DNA from: Muribaculaceae bacterium
GTDB lineage: Bacteria; Bacteroidota; Bacteroidia; Bacteroidales; Muribaculaceae
Reading direction: 5' to 3'
Assembly: GCA_009775365.1 (NCBI GenBank)
Contig: VSPM01000093.1
Span: 1 to 9,020, forward strand
DNA: 9,020 nucleotides
The stretch's first letter is position 1, and each line of letters starts with the position of its first letter. The position numbers and the translations under genes are program-made. The notes below the pieces were generated by a model. It saw only the letters and a program-made list of their open reading frames with translations. It did not search any database and had not been told where the DNA came from. Of this stretch, positions 1 through 6,129 are shown piece after piece.

Positions 1-190
1 CATCATCAGGACGGTCATTCTCCAGTGTCTTTCTACGAGCTTCCGCCAACTCTTCTTCTGTCGGTGGGGGCAATTCTACCATAAAGATATTGCATGGACG
101 CTGCTTCATCCCGGCTTTATGGCGGAGCCAAAGATTTTCCATCAGGAGAGCGACTCCATCGGGAGATTGTATTGATTTCGTATTGTCCAC
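1..190 (-). CDS. Partial unrecognised protein, third gene of the rtcB1 operon (runs off left edge)
   Basis: An open frame on the minus strand continues past the left edge. I place the start at a GTG (188-190), 11 bases after the stop of the upstream gene. An ATG at 140-142 in the same frame is the alternative, giving the N terminus MENLWLRHKAGM. From that ATG, 47 residues are visible: a Trp/Arg/Lys-rich start, a hydrophobic stretch (NIFMVEL), then a PPPTEEELAEARRK segment that looks like the start of an acidic/basic helix. No family is recognised. The frame is open back to a stop inside the end of the upstream gene, and the short gap suggests it is the third cistron after rtcB1. Coding status is moderately supported by operon position and sensible composition. 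The start is uncertain. Confidence 0.5.
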   Translation of the reverse strand, partial: MDNTKSIQSPDGVALLMENLWLRHKAGMKQRPCNIFMVELPPPTEEELAEARRKTLENDRPDD

Positions 191-201
191 AGTTTTTATA
201 T

Positions 202-618
202 TTACACATTCATAGAACCTTCAGGCTTTGACCAGTCCAACTTTGTTACTTGTCGGTCAATCCAAATCATGCCGAGATTTTTCTCCTTTCGGAGTTCTGT
301 TGCGGCTAACAACAAAGGAATAATGTAGGGGATACGCTCCTTTATTTCACTCCATGTTCCATCAAGGTAACAACTTGCAACGTATGCCATGCGGAGATAA
401 AGCCTCACTTGAATCCTGTCCTCATGATAATATAGGGCAAAATCATTTTGCCAACCATATTCTTCTAATATGGTTGCAGCCTCAGCCATAAGGTCGTCAC
501 ATTTGCGGCTTTCAGAATGGGCGAAATTGCCAATACAGAATATTTCATCCACATCTTCTGGTGATTCATATTCGTTTAAGGTATCATTTATTATGTTCGC
601 TATGGACTTTATACTCAT
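202..618 (-). CDS. Unrecognised 138-aa protein, translationally coupled to rtcB1
   Basis: This gene encodes a soluble, acidic 138-residue protein of no family I recognise. Its ATG (616-618) overlaps the TGA stop of rtcB1 (615-617) in an ATGA arrangement, so it is probably translated by coupling from the ligase message and made together with it. Visible features are an acidic N-terminal half (YESPEDVDEIF), two cysteines near residues 28 and 40, a helix-forming stretch with DLMAEAATILEEYGW, an aromatic/charged middle (ALYYHEDRIQVRLYLRMAY), and a hydrophobic segment PYIIPLLLAA near residue 100 that is too short and too flanked by charges to be a clear membrane span. There is no signal peptide. 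A partner or accessory role for RtcB is inferred only from the overlap. Confidence 0.8.
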   Translation of the reverse strand: MSIKSIANIINDTLNEYESPEDVDEIFCIGNFAHSESRKCDDLMAEAATILEEYGWQNDFALYYHEDRIQVRLYLRMAYVASCYLDGTWSEIKERIPYIIPLLLAATELRKEKNLGMIWIDRQVTKLDWSKPEGSMNV

Positions 619-1871
619 TTTGATGCCTTGAAGTTAAATATTGGACGTATGATTGTGTCGATGGTAACGGTATCGCCGATGTTGGCGATGATTTCTTCCG
701 CGGGCTTATAGACCATCGGCGATTCATCGCGGGTAAAATCGTTTACTGACTCTGAGTAGATGCCTTGCATGGATGCCTCGAAGTCCTCCATCGTTATTTT
801 CTCGTAAGCCTGAGTACGGCTCAGTACACGTCCGGCGCCATGCGGCGCAGAACAGTTCCAGTCGGGATTACCCTTGCCGGTGCAGAGCAACGAGCCGTCG
901 CGCATATTCAGCGGTATGATGCAGCGCTCACCTACGGCGGCAGAGATGGATCCCTTGCGAATTATGTTGTCGTCGCTGATATAGTTGTGGACGGATTCAA
1001 ACTCTTCCGAGATTTCTACTCCCGGGAAGAACCGCATGAGCAAAAGGGATATGAGCTTGCGGTTGAGCGCAGCCCAACGCTGGCACAAACGCATATCGTG
1101 GAGATACTGTTCCCGACCCTCGCCCTCGACATAGCAAAGGTCAGGCGGCAACGACGGCTCCGCTTCCTGATACTCCTTTCTCATCTTCTTTATGACGCTT
1201 TGCAATTCAGAACGACGTCCTGCGGCTTTGTATTCCTCTATGGTGCGCTTGATGGTCTCCTCAAACTCATCTGCCCCGTCGGCAAGATGCTTCACAGCTT
1301 TTGCCTGATAGATTTCGGCAACCTGCTTACCGAGATTGCGCGAACCCGTGTGGATAACGAGATATATGTTCCCTTCATCGTCTTTGTCAAGCTCGATGAA
1401 GTGGTTTCCGCCGCCGAGCGAACCGATTGCCTTGTTTATGCGGCCTGAATCTTTGATTTCGCGATAGCAATAAAGCTCCGTCACGAGCCGCTTCGCCTCG
1501 CGATAAATTTCCATTTCCTCGCCCACGAGCGGTTTGAATCCTCGCCTATCTTCGCGCACCCACATTCCCGAAGGCACATTGCTGCGAATATGCTCGTGGA
1601 ATGCGTGATAATCAATGTCAGAGAGTTTGCCGAGTTTGAGTATGCGCATTCCGCACCCGATGTCCACACCCACTATATTGGGTATCACCTTGTCTCCGAG
1701 GTCGCCCGTGAACCCGATGACACAACCTGCCCCGGCGTGGACATCGGGCATTATGCGTATTTTCTTGTCGGAGAATACATCAATAGAGAGTAGCTCCTTG
1801 ATCTGCTCCAATGCGTTCTCCTCGATGTTGTCCGTGAAAATCTTCACGTTATATCCTTCTATTATCTTCAT
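615..1871 (-). CDS. rtcB: RtcB-family RNA ligase (RNA-splicing ligase), first copy
   Basis: RtcB enzymes join RNA 2',3'-cyclic phosphate or 3'-phosphate ends to 5'-OH ends, using GTP and Mn2+ through a histidine-GMP intermediate in the cytoplasm. All hallmark motifs are present in this 418-aa protein (E. coli RtcB is about 408): MPDVHAG (residues 41-47), GVDIGCGM with metal ligands D70 and C73, GGGNHFIE with H157, HTGSRNLG with H174, VHNYIS with H295, and the SAPHGAGR guanylylation motif with H344. The enzyme is therefore probably active. It heads a minus-strand operon, with its stop overlapping the start of a 138-aa gene. Its promoter carries a 19-bp palindrome shared with the second rtcB at the right end. 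The start ATG (1869-1871) lies about 20 bases after the expected transcription start. Confidence 0.95.
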   Translation of the reverse strand: MKIIEGYNVKIFTDNIEENALEQIKELLSIDVFSDKKIRIMPDVHAGAGCVIGFTGDLGDKVIPNIVGVDIGCGMRILKLGKLSDIDYHAFHEHIRSNVPSGMWVREDRRGFKPLVGEEMEIYREAKRLVTELYCYREIKDSGRINKAIGSLGGGNHFIELDKDDEGNIYLVIHTGSRNLGKQVAEIYQAKAVKHLADGADEFEETIKRTIEEYKAAGRRSELQSVIKKMRKEYQEAEPSLPPDLCYVEGEGREQYLHDMRLCQRWAALNRKLISLLLMRFFPGVEISEEFESVHNYISDDNIIRKGSISAAVGERCIIPLNMRDGSLLCTGKGNPDWNCSAPHGAGRVLSRTQAYEKITMEDFEASMQGIYSESVNDFTRDESPMVYKPAEEIIANIGDTVTIDTIIRPIFNFKASK

Positions 1872-1897
1872 ATTTTGATGTTTTTATTATTTGATTG

Positions 1898-1905
1898 CAA
1901 AGTTA
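1898..1905 (-). promoter_or_regulatory. -7 promoter element of rtcB1 (TAACTTTG)
   Basis: Read on the minus strand, this is TAACTTTG, matching the Bacteroidota -7 consensus TAnnTTTG. It lies 26 bases upstream of the rtcB1 ATG, allowing a leader of about 20 bases. No TTTG -33 element lies at the usual 17-23 base spacing. That position is instead occupied by the shared palindrome, which suggests a regulator-dependent promoter. Confidence 0.65.
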
Positions 1906-1914
1906 GAATGTCGT

Positions 1915-1933
1915 TGCGCAATCATTTTGCGCA
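1915..1933. promoter_or_regulatory. Predicted operator of rtcB1, palindrome TGCGCAA-N5-TTGCGCA
   Basis: This is a perfect 7-bp inverted repeat, TGCGCAA and TTGCGCA, separated by 5 bases. It ends exactly 9 bases upstream of the rtcB1 -7 box, where a -33 element would sit. The same palindrome with the same arm length, N5 centre and 9-base spacing recurs upstream of the second rtcB gene (8586-8604). The shared placement argues for a dimeric regulator binding site. The WYL protein encoded next to the second copy is the best candidate. Confidence 0.75.
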
Positions 1934-2118
1934 GTGAAATTTTATCGCGACATTTTTTTATGAGCGCAAAATTACACCAAGGGTGGCGCATTTTACGGTA
2001 CAGCATGAATTTTGCAATATGTTAAATAACCTTAACTCCTAATCGCCTGAGATATATGCAATACCTCGATTATACAAAGTGTAAAAACATAAAAATAAGA
2101 CTGATTTTAACAGATGTT

Positions 2119-2126
2119 TACATTTG
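2119..2126 (+). promoter_or_regulatory. Candidate -7 promoter element of the plus-strand cluster (TACATTTG)
   Basis: TACATTTG fits the Bacteroidota TAnnTTTG -7 consensus. It predicts a leader of roughly 45 bases before the SLOG gene at 2178. No good TTTG -33 was found at the standard spacing, so the call rests on the -7 match and position only. Confidence 0.4.
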
Positions 2127-2177
2127 ATTAAAATCCTTCATCGTATTAAATAAGAGTACCAACATTAAAAAAGTAGT

Positions 2178-2528
2178 ATGAAATTAGCAATCGTTGGCAC
2201 TCGAAATCCGGGTGTGACTTATCAGGAGTGGGAGAAACTCCTACTCAACAAAATCAATCCCGACGAGATTCAGATGGTAATCTCCGGTGGAGCAAAAGGA
2301 GTTGACACTTTCGCCAAATTATTCGCGGCTCGCCATCACAAGCCCTACATGGAGTTTGCTCCGCAGTATAACGTCTATGGACGATATGCGACACTGAAGC
2401 GAAATACTCAGATTGTCAAAGAGGCTACTACTGTAATCGCATTCCCATCCGCAGAGTCCAAAGGAACTTATCATTCCATCAAAGAGGCGCAACGACTCGG
2501 TCGGCGTGTCATAGTCGTAAATCTCTAA
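2178..2528 (+). CDS. SLOG/DUF2493 (YspA-like) Rossmann-fold nucleotide-binding protein
   Basis: This is a short 116-aa protein with the hallmarks of the SLOG superfamily, DUF2493/YspA-like branch. It starts with a beta strand and loop MKLAIVGTR, followed by the glycine-rich phosphate-binding signature ISGGAKGVDTFAKLFA (residues 35-50). Next come RNTQIVKEATTVIAF (residues 75-89) and the C-terminal SKGTYHSIKEAQRLGRRVIVV, a typical strand-helix-strand arrangement of the family. SLOG proteins bind nucleotides or nucleotide-derived ligands. Relatives such as TIR- or nuclease-associated SLOG domains act in stress and defence systems, while LOG/DprA members have other roles. No effector domain is fused here, so it is probably a sensor or an enzyme acting on a small nucleotide. 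It is the first gene of the rightward cluster, but a hairpin and a new promoter separate it from the next gene. Confidence 0.82.
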   Translation: MKLAIVGTRNPGVTYQEWEKLLLNKINPDEIQMVISGGAKGVDTFAKLFAARHHKPYMEFAPQYNVYGRYATLKRNTQIVKEATTVIAFPSAESKGTYHSIKEAQRLGRRVIVVNL

Positions 2529-2535
2529 AAATTTT

Positions 2536-2562
2536 GTGGTGTCTCGAAAAATGGGACACCAC
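2536..2562 (+). terminator. Stem-loop after the SLOG gene (possible terminator or attenuator)
   Basis: Arms GTGGTGTCTC and GGGACACCAC form a 10-bp stem with one G-T wobble around a 7-base loop (GAAAAAT). It starts 7 bases after the SLOG stop codon. The following sequence, ATTATTAAC, is AT-rich but not a clean T run, so termination may be partial or the hairpin may mainly protect the 3' end. Confidence 0.6.
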
Positions 2563-2567
2563 ATTAT

Positions 2568-2575
2568 TAACTTTG
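2568..2575 (+). promoter_or_regulatory. -7 promoter element of the second cluster gene (TAACTTTG)
   Basis: TAACTTTG, followed by CATCG, is a typical Bacteroidota -7 box, placed right after the stem-loop. It is only 10 bases before the ATG at 2586, so the message would have almost no leader. No clear -33 TTTG is present at 17-23 bases. Confidence 0.55.
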
Positions 2576-2579
2576 CATC

Positions 2580-3287
2580 GTGATTATGGAAGAACAATAT
2601 AGAAAAGAAATAACCTGGTGGTTTGCCGAGCTTGGATCAGAGAGCGAGGTTGACAACTATCTCGCATTGTTTCCGGAGCTTAATAGCCGATTGGCAAAAT
2701 TTGCTATCGGCATATTGAAATGGAACATTGCGAGGCTTATCGACATCAACAACCCCGATGATGTGAGTCGTGTACGGCTTATTCTAAAGGTCATTGACCA
2801 GACACCCGGTTTTGACTTTTTCGACAACACTTTCAATGAGTGCGACCCTGAGACTGTATGCGAAATCTTAGGAATGTCACCAATGGCACCGGTTGAAGAA
2901 CCGGAGATAAAATTTAACTATACGGTTGATCGTATCGGAAATTACGCTGACGCTCGACAATATCTTGATATGACATCTTGGTGTATCGTTATTTCAGAAG
3001 AGTCATTCAATGCTTATACCGCCAATGGCAACCGTTTCTACTTCTGTGGAAACAGCGAGTGGTGGGACACGCCTTGCGTTCCGGGCACAGGTTTCCCTCG
3101 CGACCGCTTTGGCTATTCTCTCATCGCCGTAGAGGTCAGCCCTGAAAACAAAATTGTTTCAATCACTTCAAGGTGGAACACCTGTGCCGGAGACACCGGC
3201 AACTTCATTACCGAAGATGAGCTAAAATCAATCCTCGGCATGGAGAATTACAACAAACTGTTTTGTAAACCCGCTGAAAATCACTAA
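2580..3287 (+). CDS. Unrecognised 235-aa protein with a WC...FYF domain
   Basis: This is a soluble protein of unknown function. The N-terminal half (residues about 1-100) is helical and acidic with ITWWFAELG near the start. A short PMAPVEEPEI linker follows. The C-terminal half (about 115-225) carries YADARQYLDMTSWCIV, then SFNAYTANGNRFYFC, a WW motif, RDRFGYSLIAVEVS and SITSRWN. This layout (a WC motif, then FNAY, FYF and a beta-rich strand) reminds me of a small domain in some phage and conjugative-element proteins, but I cannot name the family. Conserved-looking Cys and Trp residues (W134, C135, C156, C166, C202) could bind metal or be structural. The frame can begin at GTG 2580 or ATG 2586. 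The ATG is preferred because the -7 box lies so close. Confidence 0.8.
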   Translation: MIMEEQYRKEITWWFAELGSESEVDNYLALFPELNSRLAKFAIGILKWNIARLIDINNPDDVSRVRLILKVIDQTPGFDFFDNTFNECDPETVCEILGMSPMAPVEEPEIKFNYTVDRIGNYADARQYLDMTSWCIVISEESFNAYTANGNRFYFCGNSEWWDTPCVPGTGFPRDRFGYSLIAVEVSPENKIVSITSRWNTCAGDTGNFITEDELKSILGMENYNKLFCKPAENH

Positions 3288-3292
3288 ATTTG
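3262..3292 (+). promoter_or_regulatory. Internal promoter TTTG-N19-TAAATTTG upstream of the nuclease-like gene
   Basis: TTTG at 3262-3265 and TAAATTTG at 3285-3292 are separated by 19 bases, an excellent match to the Bacteroidota -33/-7 arrangement. The -7 box overlaps the stop codon of the upstream gene. The predicted transcript start is near 3299, giving about 20 bases of leader before the ATG at 3320. The nuclease-to-WG genes can thus be transcribed independently of the first two. Confidence 0.65.
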
Positions 3293-3319
3293 TAATTATC
3301 AAACAATCTACGCTATAAT

Positions 3320-4261
3320 ATGAATGACAAACAAATTATAGAACACTTGAAGAAAATCTTGCCGTCGGCAAAACTCCCAACTCGAATATTATTCGAGACC
3401 GCAGACGATTGTCTCTATATCAAGTTATGCGGACGCGGGGTAGTTGCTAATATGCAGACTGACGAATCTGCTTTTGAAGGTTGGGCAATAATGTTAAAGT
3501 CAGCATTACCAAATATTCAGAAAGTTGTTCTTGATTGGGAAAATCCAGTATTTAATGCTGACAAAAAGACTGCTCAACAAGCCCATTATAACCGTTTTAT
3601 AATGCGTGTGTCGAATTTCAAGCAGGCGTACTCGTGGTTTAATATCGCAGAAGACCGGATACCGGAAGTGAACAAAATGCAGAAACTGCTTGAAAGTAAA
3701 ACCATCGTAGTTAATTTTCCGCAGAGAGACTGTAATCCCGTTACAGATCCGAATAAAAAGCCGGAAGCTGTGCTGGAAAGAAAGCTCGTTGAACTTTGGA
3801 AGAAGACTAGTCCAGTAACAGACGAGCAACTCCCTGTGGGGCTTTTCCGCAATGGAAAAGTCTCGAAAGAAAATACTTTGACTCCAAGAGGTGCAAGCCA
3901 AATTGACTTATGGCAACTTGACAACGACACGATGCGTATTTATGAGTTGAAGGTAAAAGGCAATGAAGCGATTGGGATAATCTCTGAACTTATGTTCTAT
4001 GTTTGCACTATAAAAAACATAGTAGATGGACTAATTAAATACCCCGATGTTAGTAACGTTAAGTCGTACCGCCATTTTAAGGATTTTGTCAATGCTGTGA
4101 CTAACAAGGATATCAAAAGTGTCATCGGTTATTTCACAGCCCCACGTCTACATCCGCTACTTGAATCCCCCATGTTGAATGATACTATTCTTGAAATACT
4201 AAATGCGAACAGCTTTGACATAAGGTTTGAAATTTACAACATATCACATCTGACAGAATGA
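3320..4261 (+). CDS. PD-(D/E)XK nuclease-like protein
   Basis: This 313-aa protein has a C-terminal PD-(D/E)XK-like core. A helix with acidic residues, AVLERKLVELWKK (150-162), is followed by the strand-turn RGASQIDLWQLDNDTMRIYELKVKG (190-214). D196 and the E209-L-K211 triplet form the D-Xn-ExK catalytic pattern. The next helix, AIGIISELMFYVCTI (217-231), is typical of this fold. The N-terminal 140 residues are unassigned. Members of this superfamily are mostly nucleases, including restriction and defence enzymes. The substrate, DNA or RNA, cannot be told here. Its TGA stop overlaps the ATG of the next gene by 4 bases (ATGA), pointing to coupled synthesis with the beta-CASP protein. A promoter of its own lies directly upstream. 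The catalytic pattern is intact. Confidence 0.72.
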   Translation: MNDKQIIEHLKKILPSAKLPTRILFETADDCLYIKLCGRGVVANMQTDESAFEGWAIMLKSALPNIQKVVLDWENPVFNADKKTAQQAHYNRFIMRVSNFKQAYSWFNIAEDRIPEVNKMQKLLESKTIVVNFPQRDCNPVTDPNKKPEAVLERKLVELWKKTSPVTDEQLPVGLFRNGKVSKENTLTPRGASQIDLWQLDNDTMRIYELKVKGNEAIGIISELMFYVCTIKNIVDGLIKYPDVSNVKSYRHFKDFVNAVTNKDIKSVIGYFTAPRLHPLLESPMLNDTILEILNANSFDIRFEIYNISHLTE

Positions 4262-6117
4262 AAATCACAGTTCATCGCGGCTCCAATCAGATAGGAGGAT
4301 GCGTAACCGAATACGAGTCCAACGGGTGGAAACTGTTTGTCGATTACGGCGAACAGTTACCGGGCGCACCTATGTCTGACAAAAAGTTGGAGATAGATGG
4401 ACTGACTTGTGGAGATATACGAAAAAGTGCTCTGCTGATTACCCACTATCACGGCGACCATATCGGCAAAATCACTGAATTGCCATCTGACCTTCCCATA
4501 TATATGGGAAAAATTGCAAAAGAAATAGCATCGCAACTTGCCAATCATCTGAGTGTGGTGAGCGAAGAACATCAACTAATGTCAGAGCGACTTAAAAGTG
4601 TTTCTACCTTTAACGCCGGCGAGCTATTTTCTTTCGGTGAATTTAATATTTTGCCGATAGTAATCGACCACTCTGCATTTGATGCCTACGCTTTCAGTAT
4701 TGAGGCAAAGGAACTGAAAGTTTTTCACACAGGAGATTTCCGGACACATGGTTTCCGTAGTGGGAAATTGCCGAAAGTAATTGATAAATATGTAGGCTGG
4801 GCTGACTATGTAGTCTGTGAAGCAACAAATATCAGCCGACCTGATGCCATACCGATGCCGGAGCATTTGCTACAACGTGGATTCAGTAAAGCTTTTACCG
4901 AAAATAAGTATAATGTAGTCTATGTATCTTCGACAAATATAGACCGCTTGTTCGGCCTGTATCATGCAGCACTGAGAGCACATCGTCCGTTCTATGTGGA
5001 TGCCTATCAGAAACAGATAATGGATATTGTAGCCGGTAAAGATTCTATTTGGGGAAAATCAACTCTTTATAAGTACGAGAAAGGCAGAGAACCTAAGTCT
5101 CTTATACAAAGAGGTGCCGAATTTGTAGCCAATGACAAATTTATTGATTATGTTTCGGAACATGGATATGTGCTTGTCGCGCGTCAGGGTGAGCGGTTTG
5201 ACAAACTTTTATCTAAACTGCCTGATTTCGGTCGGGTAAAATATCTTTCCATGTGGGATGGCTATCTTGATGAATCGAAAGCAGCATATAATCCTACTCT
5301 TGCCAAATCAGTTGGCACAGAATATAGGTATATGCACACCAGCGGTCATTGTGACATGAAAGGCCTCGATGAGTTGTTTTCTATGCTTGCCCCCAAAGCG
5401 ATTATTCCTATTCACACAGACAATCCACAGGCTTTCGCAGATTTGTTCTGCGATAAATGGCCTGTGATTCTTCTTAACGACGGGGAGTATTTCGCGGCTA
5501 TAAGAGATCCGTGGTTTGATATTACCGAAGCCAAAATTCTTGCTTACAAGCAACCGGACAAGTCACATAGAGTTATTGAAAATTCAGAAGGACTACGCTA
5601 TTGGTCTCTTGATGAACGCAGCCTCGGCGAGTTTCAATGCTGGAAGGATGCCGAGTTTGCATTACATCATGTAGTGTATGCGCCAAATCGTGTTCTTGCA
5701 TACTCTATTGAGACAGACGATGATATGGCTCCATCCTTATATGTAGTCTATACTCCAGACTTCGCTGAATACTCTGAATATTCAGAAGGTGAGCACGAGC
5801 CCGGCGGTAATAATTATCAAGAAAAATGTGCTTTTTCTCCTGGCGATAAAGTCTTGGCTATTATTGAAAATGAATTGCTTATGCCATGCACATTTGTCGG
5901 CCCAACATCTGATGAGTTCTTTAAGGAATGTCATAGAAAAGATGGAGTTACAGATGATAAAAAGATAGACGAATTTGTCTCTGACCTATGGGATTGGGAC
6001 TGGGATTCTGTTGTGGTAAAGCCTCTTATCAAAATCGGAACCGGATTAAGAGAAGTGCCGTCTGAAACCACTGCTCAAAGAATCTACGTTTTCCCTTATA
6101 AAGAATTAGAACTATAA
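4258..6117 (+). CDS. Beta-CASP metallo-beta-lactamase-fold protein (RNase J-like) with an extra C-terminal region
   Basis: This is probably a zinc-dependent nuclease or hydrolase of 619 aa. The metallo-beta-lactamase motifs are clear: THYHGDHIG (H63, H65, D67, H68), IDHSAFDAYAF (H138) and FHTGDFR (H157, D160). A beta-CASP insert follows at about 205-340. The C-terminal beta-CASP motifs are HTSGH (360-364) and IPIHTD (H386), typical of RNase J/CPSF-type enzymes. Residues about 415-619 form a separate acidic region (for example DLWDWDWDS at 577-585) that does not look like the usual RNase J C-terminal domain. RNase J relatives cut or trim RNA 5' to 3'. Others in the family act on DNA. Its start overlaps the stop of the nuclease-like gene. 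It precedes the FtsZ-like gene by 12 bases. All metal ligands are present, so it is likely active. Confidence 0.88.
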   Translation: MKITVHRGSNQIGGCVTEYESNGWKLFVDYGEQLPGAPMSDKKLEIDGLTCGDIRKSALLITHYHGDHIGKITELPSDLPIYMGKIAKEIASQLANHLSVVSEEHQLMSERLKSVSTFNAGELFSFGEFNILPIVIDHSAFDAYAFSIEAKELKVFHTGDFRTHGFRSGKLPKVIDKYVGWADYVVCEATNISRPDAIPMPEHLLQRGFSKAFTENKYNVVYVSSTNIDRLFGLYHAALRAHRPFYVDAYQKQIMDIVAGKDSIWGKSTLYKYEKGREPKSLIQRGAEFVANDKFIDYVSEHGYVLVARQGERFDKLLSKLPDFGRVKYLSMWDGYLDESKAAYNPTLAKSVGTEYRYMHTSGHCDMKGLDELFSMLAPKAIIPIHTDNPQAFADLFCDKWPVILLNDGEYFAAIRDPWFDITEAKILAYKQPDKSHRVIENSEGLRYWSLDERSLGEFQCWKDAEFALHHVVYAPNRVLAYSIETDDDMAPSLYVVYTPDFAEYSEYSEGEHEPGGNNYQEKCAFSPGDKVLAIIENELLMPCTFVGPTSDEFFKECHRKDGVTDDKKIDEFVSDLWDWDWDSVVVKPLIKIGTGLREVPSETTAQRIYVFPYKELEL

Positions 6118-6129
6118 AATATACAAAGC

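Larger units (their letters stand above)
1872..2177. other. Divergent intergenic regulatory region between rtcB1 and the seven-gene cluster
   Basis: This is a 306-bp AT-rich spacer with no convincing gene. Its left end holds the rtcB1 promoter and operator. Its right end holds a -7 element for the plus-strand cluster. Between them are two more GCGC-centred words, GAGCGCAAAAT (1962-1972) and GGCGCATTTT (1985-1994), flanking a CACC-AAG-GGTG inverted repeat (1975-1985). These resemble operator half-sites but lack the 19-bp spacing. The stretch from about 2000 to 2110 shows only AT-rich sequence. Confidence 0.6.

Noticed and set aside
765..1448. Long 227-codon open frame on the plus strand, antisense to rtcB1
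   Set aside because: The opposite strand encodes an RtcB protein with all catalytic motifs, and the antisense translation shows no recognisable domain. It is a shadow of codon use.
4288..4300. AGGAGG followed by ATG, like a ribosome binding site
   Set aside because: It lies inside the start of the beta-CASP gene, is directly next to the ATG with no spacing, and the frame from that ATG is not supported. Bacteroidota also rarely rely on such sites.
5773..5786. 14-bp perfect palindrome TCTGAATATTCAGA
   Set aside because: It lies within a coding stretch for repeated Glu-Tyr-Ser residues and has no second copy or promoter context.
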